From: an uncultured Vampirovibrio sp.
GTDB taxonomy: Bacteria; Cyanobacteriota; Vampirovibrionia; Gastranaerophilales; Gastranaerophilaceae
Direction: 5' to 3'
Assembly: GCA_910578465.1 (NCBI GenBank)
Contig: CAJTPW010000005.1
Location: 1 to 64,000, forward strand
DNA length: 64,000 nucleotides
Positions 14,950 through 24,788 of the stretch are shown in pieces. The notes beneath the pieces were generated by a model. The model made no database searches. It saw only the letters and a list, made by a program, of their open reading frames with translations, and was not told the origin of the DNA. Made by a program: the position numbers and the translations under genes. Within the stretch, counting starts at the first letter, position 1. Each line of letters starts with the position of its first letter.

Positions 14950-17235
14950 TTATTTTCTGTTTTTTGTTTCAAACCTGTAAACTTTAAATTCTGCAGGTTT
15001 TATAATTTGGAAGTTGATTGAATTTTCAATGTTTGAGAAAAGTTTCTTTTCCATAAAACAACACTTATTCATTTCATCATAATCAAATTCAAAGAATGAA
15101 ACAAGGACTCTGTCTTGAAGGTCAATTTCCGTGCCTTCAATTGTCTTACCGCGTTTAATTTCCATTCTGGATGTGCCGTCTTCTTTTTCAACACATACTT
15201 TTTCAGTCGGACTTTGGTTGTTTGAAACAATCAGGAAATTGCCGTTATCGGACAATACCTCCCAAACGGAAAGACCTTCTTTGCTTTCCTGAACTAAATA
15301 TGCCTTCCCTTTCAAAAGAACGGGACAATTTTGAGCAAAATAGTTTATGGCATTGAATTTTTCATAAAAATCCCAATTTTTATTTCTTTTCATTGAAACT
15401 TCGTTGCCAATGATGTATTCTATGCCTTTTTTTGTAAAGCTTTCATCACCGTCAATATACAAAGAGGGACGTTCTGCGTCTTTTCCTCCGGGCAGGAATT
15501 TATATTTAAACCATTTAAATAGTGCGCCTTCTGCGCCCAATTGGCCCGGATACTGGTCTATTGCTTCAAATTCACCATCCTGATTGTTATATGTTTTTAG
15601 AATTGACAAAGGATTTATAAGCCCGTTTTTGGAATTGTATTTTTCAAGCTTTGCATTATCCAAAATAATCTGTGCGGGAGTTTTTGTATTTTGAGAAACA
15701 ATATCATTTCCCCAGAGAAGATCAAAACCCATATCCATATGATATTCTTTGTAAAAATCATCCCAGAGCATATATTCAGCCAGCGTTGCAAAGTGCGGAA
15801 TACGTCTTTTAATTACCGCATTTAATTTATTTAAAACCTCCCTTGGCGCTCTGTAGCTAATCGGGGTTTTTCCTTTCTCCGAAAAATCATCCACAATATG
15901 GTCAATATGGTCTACACGATAGCCGTCAAAATTATACTCTTCTGCAATTCCTCTTGTATATTCAAAATAAAAATCCGTAACGCGTTTATTGTATTTGCCG
16001 TTTTCAAGGAACACAAAATAATACGGCGTTTGACAATCAAGGTTTGCAAAATGAGTAACATCATTGTCTTTAAAATCAAAATGCCTGAACATCGGATATT
16101 CCTTGCTTGAATGCATTTTATCAAACACGGGAACTCCAGATGAACACCATGCACCGCCCGGTGCAGGCCACAAGCCTTCTTTTATAAGGGCTTTAACGAT
16201 TTCCGGCTGTTTTAAAATATCTTCTTCTTTTTGCGGCTTTTTGCCGTTTACTTTTTCAATTACAGGATAAACTTTCTTTAAAATATCATCCTGTCTGAAT
16301 CTGTTTAACATTTGACTTGAGAGAACTTTTTTAATGTCGAGCATTAAATCGTCAAACTCTTTTAAAATTTCCTCATTGCCGCTTTTTAAAGTTTTTTTGG
16401 AACCGTTTAGAATTTCAAAGTAAATTTCCGCTGCTTTATCCACTTCATCGGCATCATACTTGCTCTTTAGCGCCATAGAAACTTTTTGTGCTTCTTTTGT
16501 CAAGTCTTTCATTAAATCCTTGATGTCAAACCACCTTGCAACATAAGGTTTTAACAGGACAACTTTTGAAAATCTTCCCGTTTGAGGCAAAATATCATAA
16601 ATTACAGGGTGGCCCGATAATTGCGCAAGGGTTATAAAAAGTTTTACCTGAGTTTTTGTATCAAGTCCCAAAAACTTGCTTAATTTCTTATCTTCAATCT
16701 TTTCGCTGACATCGGATGACATTGGAAGATATGCACAGCCAAATTCTCTCGGGTGGAAGGGAAGAAGATAAATCGTATCTCCCAATATACCAAATTTTTC
16801 ATTACCACGGGGCAGAGTTAAAATTTGAGCTATCCACTCAATAAATGTGCCTGTTTTAGGACTCTTTTCACCATCACCGAGTGCGGATAATGAAATAAGT
16901 TTAATATTATGTCCTTCTTTTTTAAACCAGTTTGAGTTTTTAATCTTCCTTCTTACAAGCGGAGAAGGATTTATGATTTCTTTAAGTTTAATGTTATCAT
17001 GGGTGCCTTCAAGCTTTAAAATTTCAACAAAGGCAAATATGATTTCGGAAGGGGTAAGTTCATCTAAAACTTTATAATGCGGATAAGGCAAATAACCATA
17101 TTTTTGAATTGTTTCGGTTAAATATTTTTTCCTGTCTTCCGAAACATCGTTAATACAGTAAATTTCTTTTAATTTTGAAAATACTTCCTGCAATTTGGTT
17201 CCGCTAAGCGGGTTTCTTGATAAAATGGTTAACAC
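14950..17235 (-). CDS. GH13-like glucan-active enzyme (761 aa)
   Basis: The central part has the alpha-amylase clan core: D437-GYRVDHIDH with the nucleophile-type Asp in RVD, and TLAEYML with the acid/base-type Glu near residue 487. The expected NHD motif reads NNQD, so that position has changed. The first 400 residues are long, helical and unassigned; the end is a beta-rich domain. The start is GTG with AGGTGA five bases upstream. A role in glycogen or maltodextrin use is likely, but the exact reaction cannot be assigned. Confidence 0.78.
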   Translation of the reverse strand: MLTILSRNPLSGTKLQEVFSKLKEIYCINDVSEDRKKYLTETIQKYGYLPYPHYKVLDELTPSEIIFAFVEILKLEGTHDNIKLKEIINPSPLVRRKIKNSNWFKKEGHNIKLISLSALGDGEKSPKTGTFIEWIAQILTLPRGNEKFGILGDTIYLLPFHPREFGCAYLPMSSDVSEKIEDKKLSKFLGLDTKTQVKLFITLAQLSGHPVIYDILPQTGRFSKVVLLKPYVARWFDIKDLMKDLTKEAQKVSMALKSKYDADEVDKAAEIYFEILNGSKKTLKSGNEEILKEFDDLMLDIKKVLSSQMLNRFRQDDILKKVYPVIEKVNGKKPQKEEDILKQPEIVKALIKEGLWPAPGGAWCSSGVPVFDKMHSSKEYPMFRHFDFKDNDVTHFANLDCQTPYYFVFLENGKYNKRVTDFYFEYTRGIAEEYNFDGYRVDHIDHIVDDFSEKGKTPISYRAPREVLNKLNAVIKRRIPHFATLAEYMLWDDFYKEYHMDMGFDLLWGNDIVSQNTKTPAQIILDNAKLEKYNSKNGLINPLSILKTYNNQDGEFEAIDQYPGQLGAEGALFKWFKYKFLPGGKDAERPSLYIDGDESFTKKGIEYIIGNEVSMKRNKNWDFYEKFNAINYFAQNCPVLLKGKAYLVQESKEGLSVWEVLSDNGNFLIVSNNQSPTEKVCVEKEDGTSRMEIKRGKTIEGTEIDLQDRVLVSFFEFDYDEMNKCCFMEKKLFSNIENSINFQIIKPAEFKVYRFETKNRK

Positions 17236-17491
17236 AAAATCACCTGCTTTTCTATCCTTTGGGGAAACTACTAACTATCCGAAAACTATATGCAGATATT
17301 ACCATAAACATTTTAAAATTAAATTCTTGTGTTTAGAAATGTTAAAACATGGGTAAAATATAGACATGGGAATACTCTGCATGATTGATTTTAATAATTG
17401 CTTGATGTAGAATTTCACATACAGGTCAATATAATTTTTTATAATGTCCATTACCTATTAACAAATGTACTCAGACAAAAGTGAGGAACCC

Positions 17492-18712
17492 ATGAATTTT
17501 TTAAAGAATACCGTTAGACTATTACTTGCCCTATGCTTTATTGCAACAGGTTTTCAAGCAAGCCTTGCCTCAAACATTGAGGATATCCCCGAAGGTTTTT
17601 GGGCACAACAGGCAGTTATCGATTGTTTAAACAGAGGATATTTTACTCTTGATTCAAACAGCAGATTCTATCCGAACGGAACAATTGAAAGAGCCGAATT
17701 TTTAAATTCCCTTTTAAAAGTAATCGAAAGTGATGATGTTCAAAAAAGCGGAAGTATAAATTTTAAAGACGTAAGTCCTTCATCCAGATATCTTAAAGAT
17801 ATTGAAATTTCAAAGAGTATGGGTATGATTTACGGATATCCCGACCAAACATTTAAACCCGGTGAAGCAATCACGCGCTCCGAAGCAACGAGCGTACTTG
17901 CAAACATCTCAAGGGTAAATATGGGCGACAGGTCAGTTTTAGACAGATTTGAAGACACAAAAGAAATCCCTGCTTGGGCTTTAAATTCATACGCAAAAGC
18001 AGTTAATGAAAATCTTTATGTAAACTACCCCGACCCTGAAAGATTTACACCAAAATCTAAGATGACAAGAGCGGAAGCTGCCGTTTTATTTGCAAAAATG
18101 TCTCAAGACATTGATATGATGAGATCAAGATACAGACTTGGCGAAGAAGATGTTCTTTTAAGAGAAGAAACTTTGGTTACATATCATAAAGCACCCAGAA
18201 CAAAAGTAAAAATTTATAATAACAAAAAAGTAATCGAGGCAGGAAACATTATCATCGCACACCCGACACATGAGCTCAACACAAAGACGGTAAAGAAAAA
18301 TTCAACTTTCTCTTTTGTTGCTCCCGAGGATTTATACACGGAAGAAGGAACTCTTTTATATCAAAAAGGTGCAAGATTTGATGCCAGAGTTCACAGAGTT
18401 AAAAACAGACTTTGGACAAACAAACAAAATAAAGCGCTCTTTATCTTTGACTTTGCACGTTTCCCGAACGATACGGAAAAAGAAATGGCGGCAGTTGCCT
18501 ACACAACAAACAAAGGAAATGTTGTATATGTAACAGACGCAAATTCAAAGAAAAAATATAAAGAAAGCGCTAAACAGCTTACAAAAGGTGATTTTCTTTT
18601 AAAATACGTGGACAGGCTCATTCCTGTTGTTCAAACAAAGGCAAAGGCAAATGAAGATATGTATCTTCTTTTAACAGGTGACCTTATTATTCCGAACAAT
18701 CAGGACCTGTAA
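17492..18712 (+). CDS. S-layer homology (SLH) domain protein
   Basis: The 406-residue protein has a signal peptide (MNFLKNTVRLLLALCFIATG, cleavage after ASLAS). Three SLH units follow, at about residues 35-85, 95-145 and 155-205 (FWAQQAVIDCLNRGY, PDQTFKPGEAITRSEAT, FTPKSKMTRAEAAVLF). The C-terminal 200 residues are a beta-rich domain of unknown type. ATG 17492 is preferred over the in-frame ATG at 17465 because GAGGAA precedes it and the signal peptide begins there. SLH domains tie proteins to pyruvylated wall polymers; in cyanobacteria they also anchor outer-membrane porins. Confidence 0.9.
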   Translation: MNFLKNTVRLLLALCFIATGFQASLASNIEDIPEGFWAQQAVIDCLNRGYFTLDSNSRFYPNGTIERAEFLNSLLKVIESDDVQKSGSINFKDVSPSSRYLKDIEISKSMGMIYGYPDQTFKPGEAITRSEATSVLANISRVNMGDRSVLDRFEDTKEIPAWALNSYAKAVNENLYVNYPDPERFTPKSKMTRAEAAVLFAKMSQDIDMMRSRYRLGEEDVLLREETLVTYHKAPRTKVKIYNNKKVIEAGNIIIAHPTHELNTKTVKKNSTFSFVAPEDLYTEEGTLLYQKGARFDARVHRVKNRLWTNKQNKALFIFDFARFPNDTEKEMAAVAYTTNKGNVVYVTDANSKKKYKESAKQLTKGDFLLKYVDRLIPVVQTKAKANEDMYLLLTGDLIIPNNQDL

Positions 18713-18721
18713 GCTTCGGTT

Positions 18722-18766
18722 TGTAAACCTCTGCAAGTGCACGGCTTTGCAAGTTTACAAAGAAAA
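18722..18766. terminator. hairpin between convergent genes
   Basis: TTTGTAAAC pairs with GTTTACAAA, with an inner TGCAA/TTGCA helix. It lies between the convergent SLH and glycosyltransferase genes. There is no strong T run, so termination is inferred from position only. Confidence 0.45.
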
Positions 18767-18767
18767 A

Positions 18768-19805
18768 TCAGATGCAGACTAAAACATCTGCCGCATCTAT
18801 ATTTAAACATTGAGATTGATTGCAGTTTACCATCCTTTTATGCCAAAGGCAGGGCCTGCAATCAATTTTTTTGTTTACAATAACCTTTATATTATCCTTT
18901 TTGGGCACAAGTTTTTCTTCATTTGTAGGCCCGAATATTGCAACAATGTTTAAACCAAGTCCGACACCGATATGCAAGGGGGCGCTGTCGGCGCATATTA
19001 AAGTATTTGCATATGACATTATATTCATTAAATCTCTGAGATTTTTTGTTTTGCCAAAGTAATTTATAAAATTGGCACTGCTTGAAATCTCTTTATCTTC
19101 CAGAATCTTCTCAATAATTTCTTTATCATCGGGGCCGCCGAAAAGAACAAGTTTTTTACCTTTCTCAAGCACGCCTTTTATTATACCGTGCCAAAAAGCA
19201 GTATCAGGGCATTTAAAGATGTGTTTATCGATGCTCATTTTTGAAACCCCGGGATGAAGCGCAACAAACCCTTTCTCCCCCTGCTCTCCTTGAAGTTCAT
19301 CGGGTAAAACAAAGTTATCATCCGCCCTCAAATGCGGAACGGAAACTTCATCATAAATATCTTCATCATCCAAATAAGGAAGGATTAAATCATGGTACAT
19401 TGAACCTGCGTACTGGTTTTCATCCAATTCAACTCCATCCGTTAAAAGAAATGCAGTCTCTGAAAAATATCCGCTTCGCCTTTTAATTCCTGTTAAATAC
19501 AAAATAATTGCAACAAGAGGAGACTTGCCGCTTGAGATTACAACATCAAATTTCCCTTGCCGCGCCTTTTTAATAAGTCCCAAAACATTAAAATATTTTT
19601 TCAATCCTGCCGCTTTAATATCAACTTCAATAATTTCATCAATTAAATGTGTCAGGCTTTTAATGCCTTTGGCACGGCTTTCAAGACAAAGGGTGATTTT
19701 GCAGTTCGGGTATTTTTTCTTAAAATCTTCAATGCAAGGCAAAAAAAGGATTTCATCCCCGAGCCCGCCATAATTTATAAAAAGTGCGTTTTTAAAATCT
19801 TCCAT
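18768..19805 (-). CDS. glycosyltransferase family 9 (heptosyltransferase-like)
   Basis: The 345-residue GT-B fold protein begins ALFINYGGLGDEILFLPCI, the typical GT9 start, and has the C-terminal donor-site segment CADSAPLHIGVGLGLNIVAIFGPT. Family members add heptose or other sugars to the LPS core or surface glycans. The last 30 residues contain a Cys cluster (CRPC, C-x3-CL) also common in GT9 enzymes. A GGAG site lies eight bases before the ATG. The sugar donor is unknown. Confidence 0.88.
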   Translation of the reverse strand: MEDFKNALFINYGGLGDEILFLPCIEDFKKKYPNCKITLCLESRAKGIKSLTHLIDEIIEVDIKAAGLKKYFNVLGLIKKARQGKFDVVISSGKSPLVAIILYLTGIKRRSGYFSETAFLLTDGVELDENQYAGSMYHDLILPYLDDEDIYDEVSVPHLRADDNFVLPDELQGEQGEKGFVALHPGVSKMSIDKHIFKCPDTAFWHGIIKGVLEKGKKLVLFGGPDDKEIIEKILEDKEISSSANFINYFGKTKNLRDLMNIMSYANTLICADSAPLHIGVGLGLNIVAIFGPTNEEKLVPKKDNIKVIVNKKIDCRPCLWHKRMVNCNQSQCLNIDAADVLVCI

Positions 19806-19884
19806 TTTTAAACTCCATAACTTTATACCTCATTCTACAACAAAACGCAATTTTATTGTAGAATAATAACTATGGAGAAAAAGT

Positions 19885-21051
19885 ATGACTAATCTTGGGG
19901 AAAAACACGGTATTGCGGAAAAACTAAGCCTTTCATTTACAGGTATAGGCTCGCTTCCTTTTAAAGACGAAAACGCACCGAAAGATGCCATAGATTATGT
20001 TTTTGAATGCTGTCCCGATTTTCCTTACTGGGCACAGCTTCCACACTTCAAGCAACAGGAAGATATGGCGCTTCAATTCTCTGAAAACCTTTTAGGGCTT
20101 AAGTTTGATGAAAAAGAATGCAGATTTTACCTTGATGATACAACGGAAGATTTCTTTCTCGGGCTTGAAAACCTTTTTGTGGATTATGAAACAGTTATAA
20201 ATTCAGACAATTTATTAAATTGTGAAGAAATTTTGGATAAATACAAAATTTCAAAACCTTATTCAAACACAATTGATATCTTTTTAAATAAATTAAAAGA
20301 AATTTCGGATAAAAGTCCGAATAATACACCAAATTTTACAAAAGGCGCCATCACAGGTCCGTTTACATTTTCAACAAGTTTTTTGGATACAAACGGAAAA
20401 TCCGCATACTATAATGAAACCTTAAGGGAAGTTATCGTAAAAACATTGTCGCTCAAAGCTTTATGGCAGATAAAAGAATTTAAGAAAGCGTCAAAAAAAA
20501 GTACTCCGGTTATTTTTATGGATGAACCCAGTATTTCACAGGTCGGAAGCTGCGCATTTGTGACCGTTAAAAAAGAAGATGTCATAAATATGCTGAAAAA
20601 TATATCCGATGACATTAAAAAATTCGGAGCCCTTTCAGGAATCCACTGCTGCGGAAAAACGGATTGGGATATTACAATAGAAAGCGAAGTTGATATTATA
20701 AACTTTGACGCTTATTTTTATGCTCAAAGCGTCGGCACATACGCACAAAAGCTTAGAAAGTTTATGGAAAACGGCGGATTTTTATCTTTTGGAATAGTCC
20801 CGACCCTTGATAAAGAAGCACTTGGCAGATTAGATATTAAAGAGTTGAAAGAAAAATTTATTGAAGCAATGAAATGTCTGACATCCAAAAACATTGATGA
20901 AACCTTTATTTTAAACCACTGTTTCATCACACCGAGCTGTGGCTGCGGCTCTTTGGATAATGACATGGCAAAAAGAGCACTCGGCCTGTGTTCGGAATTA
21001 TCCGCAACATTGAAAAACGAGACTTTACAAAAAACAGGAGCAGCACTATGA
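19885..21051 (+). CDS. MetE/UROD-like methyltransferase family protein
   Basis: The 388-residue protein resembles the C-terminal catalytic barrel of cobalamin-independent methionine synthase and the uroporphyrinogen-decarboxylase-like corrinoid methyltransferases. Candidate zinc ligands are H254-C255-C256 (GIHCCGKTDW) and C352/C354 (SCGCGS). It opens with TGIGSLPF, also typical. The MetE N-terminal half is absent, so it may take methyl groups from a small carrier or a corrinoid protein. Its stop overlaps the next start as ATGA, coupling it to a CooC-like ATPase. GGAGAAAAAGT precedes the start. Confidence 0.75.
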   Translation: MTNLGEKHGIAEKLSLSFTGIGSLPFKDENAPKDAIDYVFECCPDFPYWAQLPHFKQQEDMALQFSENLLGLKFDEKECRFYLDDTTEDFFLGLENLFVDYETVINSDNLLNCEEILDKYKISKPYSNTIDIFLNKLKEISDKSPNNTPNFTKGAITGPFTFSTSFLDTNGKSAYYNETLREVIVKTLSLKALWQIKEFKKASKKSTPVIFMDEPSISQVGSCAFVTVKKEDVINMLKNISDDIKKFGALSGIHCCGKTDWDITIESEVDIINFDAYFYAQSVGTYAQKLRKFMENGGFLSFGIVPTLDKEALGRLDIKELKEKFIEAMKCLTSKNIDETFILNHCFITPSCGCGSLDNDMAKRALGLCSELSATLKNETLQKTGAAL

Positions 21052-21785
21052 CATCAACAATTGCAGTAATAGGAAAATCAGGAAGCGGGAAAACAACCGT
21101 CGTAAAAGCTCTGTATGATGTTATAAGGGAATACTTCCCCGATAAATCAATCCTTCTTGTTGATAACGATCTAACGGCAGAACTTTCAATGAGATTCGGG
21201 CTTAAAAAAAGCAATACGATTTATGGAATAAGAAGCGGAAAACATGAATACAATACAGGTATTCCAAAAAAAATGACAAAACAGGAATATATAGAATGGG
21301 CGCTTGAAGATATTTTAACCGAGGTTGATGAAAACGCGGAGATTATTGTTTCTCACCTTGTTGCCTCGAAAGACTGTATTTGCCCGATTACAAAACAGAT
21401 GAACGAAGCGCTTGTAAAGTTGATTGATAGATATGATTTCGTGCTTTTTGATTGCGAATATGATCTTAAATATCTTGTACAGCTTGTAGATTACCCGATT
21501 GATACAACAATTCTTGTATCAAAAGCGGATTTGGCTTCGCTTCACCTCGCCTCAATAATTTATGAAAGCAACAGAAAATATGCAGCTGAAGGACAATTCA
21601 GTGTTATTTTAAATATGATAAAAGAAAAAGAACAAAGCAAGACGCACGAAACTGCAAATTCGTTCTCTTTAAACACTTTAGGGCTTATTAAACAGTATGA
21701 AAATGAGCCCGATAAGGATGAATTGAATGAAATTATAAAAAATATGTACCAAAGGCTTAATCTGCCTCAGGAAACAGGTTTTTAA
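21048..21785 (+). CDS. CooC-like P-loop ATPase
   Basis: The 245-residue MinD/ArsA-type ATPase has Walker A GKSGSGKTT at residues 9-17 and VDNDL as the signature Asp segment. A C110-I-C112 pair (CICP) sits where CooC1 of Carboxydothermus has its nickel-binding CxC. CooC proteins load nickel into carbon monoxide dehydrogenase, and relatives serve acetyl-CoA synthase or corrinoid proteins. No CODH gene is in this window. The ATGA overlap with the MetE-like gene and the close folD gene suggest service to one-carbon metabolism. The start at 21048 is chosen for the overlap and the N-terminal strand. Confidence 0.78.
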   Translation: MTSTIAVIGKSGSGKTTVVKALYDVIREYFPDKSILLVDNDLTAELSMRFGLKKSNTIYGIRSGKHEYNTGIPKKMTKQEYIEWALEDILTEVDENAEIIVSHLVASKDCICPITKQMNEALVKLIDRYDFVLFDCEYDLKYLVQLVDYPIDTTILVSKADLASLHLASIIYESNRKYAAEGQFSVILNMIKEKEQSKTHETANSFSLNTLGLIKQYENEPDKDELNEIIKNMYQRLNLPQETGF

Positions 21786-21814
21786 AGCAAAACAAAGCTT
21801 TAAAAGGAGGAAAT

Positions 21815-22663
21815 TTGACTGTAATAATTGATGGCAGAGCTTGTGCCGAAAAAATTTTAGAAAATATAAAAATAAAAACATCAAAACTCAACAAAAAACC
21901 GGGTTTAAGCGTAATACTTGTGGGAGAAAACCCTGCAAGCAAAGTTTATGTAAAAAATAAAGAAAAAAAAGCTATCGAAGCAGGATTTAATTCAAATGTT
22001 TACAGGCTGCCCGAAAACACAAGCAAGCTCGAGCTTTTAAACTTAATAGATAAATTAAACAATGAAGATAACACCGATGGTATTTTGCTTCAATTGCCTC
22101 TTCCAAAACATTTAAACCCTTCGGATTTTTTGGATAAAATTGACCCGAAAAAAGATGTGGACGGCTTTCACCCGATTAATTCAGGAAAACTTTTAAACAA
22201 TGAAAAGCCTTATGTAATCCCCTGTACACCAAAAGGAATTATAAGACTTCTGGATGAATACAACATTGAAATTGCAGAAAAAAATGCCGTTGTAATCGGC
22301 CGCTCAAACATTGTCGGAAAACCCGTTTCAATGCTTCTTTTAAACAAAAATGCAACGGTTACGATTGCCCATTCAAAGACAAAAAACCTTATCGATGTTG
22401 TAAAACAGGCTGATATTATAGTTTCCGCAACGGGAATTTCAAATATCATAACAAAAGATATGGTAAAAGAAGGGGCAGCAGTGATTGATGTAGGAATTAT
22501 AAGAGGAGAAGACGGCAAATTAAAAGGGGATGTGGATTTTAACAATATTAAAGACATTGCAGGGTTTATAACTCCGGTGCCCGGAGGAGTAGGGCCGATG
22601 ACAATTGCAATGTTGATGGAAAATACTCTGGAATTGCACCTTTTAAGGAATAATTTATGTTAA
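21815..22663 (+). CDS. folD: methylenetetrahydrofolate dehydrogenase/cyclohydrolase
   Basis: The 282-residue protein is full length. The catalytic Lys region reads SKVYVKNKEKKA, followed by DGILLQLPLP and the C-terminal PGGVGPMTIAML. The Rossmann NADP site is VIGRSNIVGKP. It converts methylene-THF to formyl-THF. The start is TTG at 21815, set by a perfect AAAGGAGG five bases upstream. It lies 29 bases after the CooC-like gene and overlaps alr by seven bases. Confidence 0.95.
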   Translation: MTVIIDGRACAEKILENIKIKTSKLNKKPGLSVILVGENPASKVYVKNKEKKAIEAGFNSNVYRLPENTSKLELLNLIDKLNNEDNTDGILLQLPLPKHLNPSDFLDKIDPKKDVDGFHPINSGKLLNNEKPYVIPCTPKGIIRLLDEYNIEIAEKNAVVIGRSNIVGKPVSMLLLNKNATVTIAHSKTKNLIDVVKQADIIVSATGISNIITKDMVKEGAAVIDVGIIRGEDGKLKGDVDFNNIKDIAGFITPVPGGVGPMTIAMLMENTLELHLLRNNLC

Positions 22664-23814
22664 ACAGAACCTTGAATGCAAATAAATTAAGGGACGCATG
22701 GGTTGAAATCAACCTTGGAAATCTTGAATACAATATAAATTCAATCAAAGAAAAGATTAAAAAACACCTGCCAGAAGATATGGAAATGCCTAAACTTCTT
22801 GCAACAATTAAAGCGGACGGTTATGGCCATGGAAGCGTTATGTGTGCTACAACCCTTGCTGCATGCGGAGTTGAAGCATTCGGAGTTGCAAGTGTGGATG
22901 AAGGGCTGGAGCTTCGCCAGAACAAAATAACATCACCGATTTTGGTGCTTGGTGCCGTTCCCATCTGGGCATTTGAAAGTGCTGCAAAAAATGATATAAC
23001 GGTTTCAATCTTCAATGAAGAACATCTTGAGGCTGCAAAAATTTTATATGACAGAACAAAAATAAAGATTAAAGCACATATAAAAATCGATACGGGAATG
23101 AACAGAATAGGCATTTGCCACAACAGAGCAAAAGAATTTATCAAAAAAGTTCAAAATGCCGATTATATAGATTTAAATGGTATCTTTACACACTTTGCAG
23201 ATGTTGAAAACCCGAATGTTTTAAACCTTCAAAGAAATAATTTTAAAAATGTAATAAATTCAATCGACAGAAAGGGCCTTATAATCCACTGTCAAAACAG
23301 CCTGGGAGCTTTTGTCGATCCTGAAATAAAATGCGATATGATACGCCTTGGAATTATTTTATACGGTCTCACACCATTGACATACGGAAAAACCCCTTGT
23401 GTGGAACTTCCTAAATTAAAACCCGTTATGGGCCTGAAGGGTAGGATTACAAATATCCATACCGTAAAAAAGGGTGAAGGTATAAGCTATGGCTATACGT
23501 ATGTTGCAAAAAAGGATATAAAGGTTGCAACAATTCCTATAGGTTATGCGGACGGTGTTTCAAGGAATTTATCAAACAGGATTTTTGCAAGTTTGAACGG
23601 GAAAATGATAAAACAGGTCGGACGTATCACTATGGACCAGATGATGTTTGATATCGGGGATAATAAAGCAGAGGTTGGCGACATTATAACCCTTCTGGGC
23701 CACGATGAGAATGATTACTATTCGGTTGATGAATGGGCAAAAATTTTAAACACTATAAATTACGAACTAACCTGCAGGCTAAAGGTTCGTTTACCGAGAA
23801 TATACGTGCGTTAA
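22657..23814 (+). CDS. alr: alanine racemase
   Basis: The 385-residue fold-type III PLP enzyme makes D-alanine for peptidoglycan. The PLP lysine is in LLATIKADGYGHG near residue 50, and the opposing catalytic tyrosine is in GISYGYTY. RITMDQMMFD and GHDENDYYSVDEWA mark the C-terminal beta domain. Its ATG lies inside the folD stop region, so the two are coupled. Confidence 0.95.
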   Translation: MLNRTLNANKLRDAWVEINLGNLEYNINSIKEKIKKHLPEDMEMPKLLATIKADGYGHGSVMCATTLAACGVEAFGVASVDEGLELRQNKITSPILVLGAVPIWAFESAAKNDITVSIFNEEHLEAAKILYDRTKIKIKAHIKIDTGMNRIGICHNRAKEFIKKVQNADYIDLNGIFTHFADVENPNVLNLQRNNFKNVINSIDRKGLIIHCQNSLGAFVDPEIKCDMIRLGIILYGLTPLTYGKTPCVELPKLKPVMGLKGRITNIHTVKKGEGISYGYTYVAKKDIKVATIPIGYADGVSRNLSNRIFASLNGKMIKQVGRITMDQMMFDIGDNKAEVGDIITLLGHDENDYYSVDEWAKILNTINYELTCRLKVRLPRIYVR

Positions 23815-23963
23815 TACAAATTGAAACAATCCCTTAACACTTTTTAAAAAAACTATTGGCACAAATGTATAACTTATGATAAGAAATAGATTGTGCAATG
23901 CTTTTTATTGCAAAAAAACGGTACAGCAAACTAAAGACAACAAAAAAGGAAGAAAAAACGACC

Positions 23964-24362
23964 ATGAGCATACCGCAATCAACCCCGCCTGAAGGGATAC
24001 TCTGCTCTAAAACCCATGAATGGGCGCTTGAATCTGATAATGTAATAATAATAGGTCTTACGGATTACGCAATTGAGCAGCTTGGCGACATTGTTTTTGT
24101 GGAATTACCCGAAGTAAACTCCGAATTTGCAAAGAATGAAGTCTTTGCAACAATAGAATCCGTTAAAGCGGCTTCTGAAATTTACATGCCTGTTGGCGGC
24201 AGAGTTGTTGAAATCAATGAAGAACTCTTAAATTCTCCCGAGCTTATGAACGAAGATGTCTGGGAAAAAGGATGGCTTATAAAAATTGAAAGCGATACAT
24301 ATCAGGAAGATTCTTTAGGGCTTCTTGAATATGAAGATTATAAAGACGAAGTCACACCATAA
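23964..24362 (+). CDS. gcvH: glycine cleavage system H protein
   Basis: The 132-residue lipoyl carrier has the lipoylation lysine in TIESVKAASEIYMP and the usual N-terminal KTHEWA. ATG 23964 gives the normal family length; the longer in-frame start at 23898 would add a basic, unrelated extension. The other glycine-cleavage genes (P, T, L) are not in the window. H protein may serve only as a lipoyl donor here, which is inference. Confidence 0.92.
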   Translation: MSIPQSTPPEGILCSKTHEWALESDNVIIIGLTDYAIEQLGDIVFVELPEVNSEFAKNEVFATIESVKAASEIYMPVGGRVVEINEELLNSPELMNEDVWEKGWLIKIESDTYQEDSLGLLEYEDYKDEVTP

Positions 24363-24517
24363 TCGGTAATTTAAGCTTTTTTATTAAGTTATGTAACAGG
24401 AAATATACAAAATATATACAAAATAGTCAATTTTTTAATACAAAAAAACTTTATATAAGTACGAAAGCTAAAACTTAAAAAATAATTAAAATTAGAGAAT
24501 AAATGGAGGAATTACCA

Positions 24518-24706
24518 ATGGCAAGAGTACTTATTTCAATGCCCGAAAAGTTTTTAGACGAGATTGATCAGGTTGCAGATACAGAAAACCGTTCACGTTC
24601 AGAATTAATCCGTGAAGCATTAAGAACTTACATCCACAGAACAAAAGTAAGAGAAAATACATTTGCACAGAAAAACGCATCAATCCTGGAAGCATTACTG
24701 GATTAA
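24518..24706 (+). CDS. ribbon-helix-helix (CopG-type) DNA-binding protein
   Basis: The 62-residue protein has the RHH pattern: N-terminal strand ARVLISMPEKFLDEID and helix pair ENRSRSELIREALRTYI. The start at 24518 is fixed by GGAGGA at 24505-24510; an upstream ATG at 24503 overlaps that site. Such proteins are dimeric repressors, either free-standing or antitoxins. No toxin gene is adjacent, so it is probably a stand-alone regulator of NikR/CopG type. Confidence 0.9.
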   Translation: MARVLISMPEKFLDEIDQVADTENRSRSELIREALRTYIHRTKVRENTFAQKNASILEALLD

Positions 24707-24753
24707 AAGTACTTAAAACATTACAATGTTAACCACATATAAAAAGTTTATTT

Positions 24754-24788
24754 AAAAGCACTCTGTTTTAAAGAGTGCTTTTAATTTG
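24754..24788 (+). terminator. intrinsic terminator after the RHH gene
   Basis: AAAAGCACTCT pairs with AGAGTGCTTTT around a 7-nt loop and runs into TTTTAATTT. Confidence 0.85.

Noticed and set aside
24518..24706. RHH protein as an antitoxin
   Set aside because: No small toxin-like gene is adjacent and a terminator follows directly; a stand-alone regulator is simpler.
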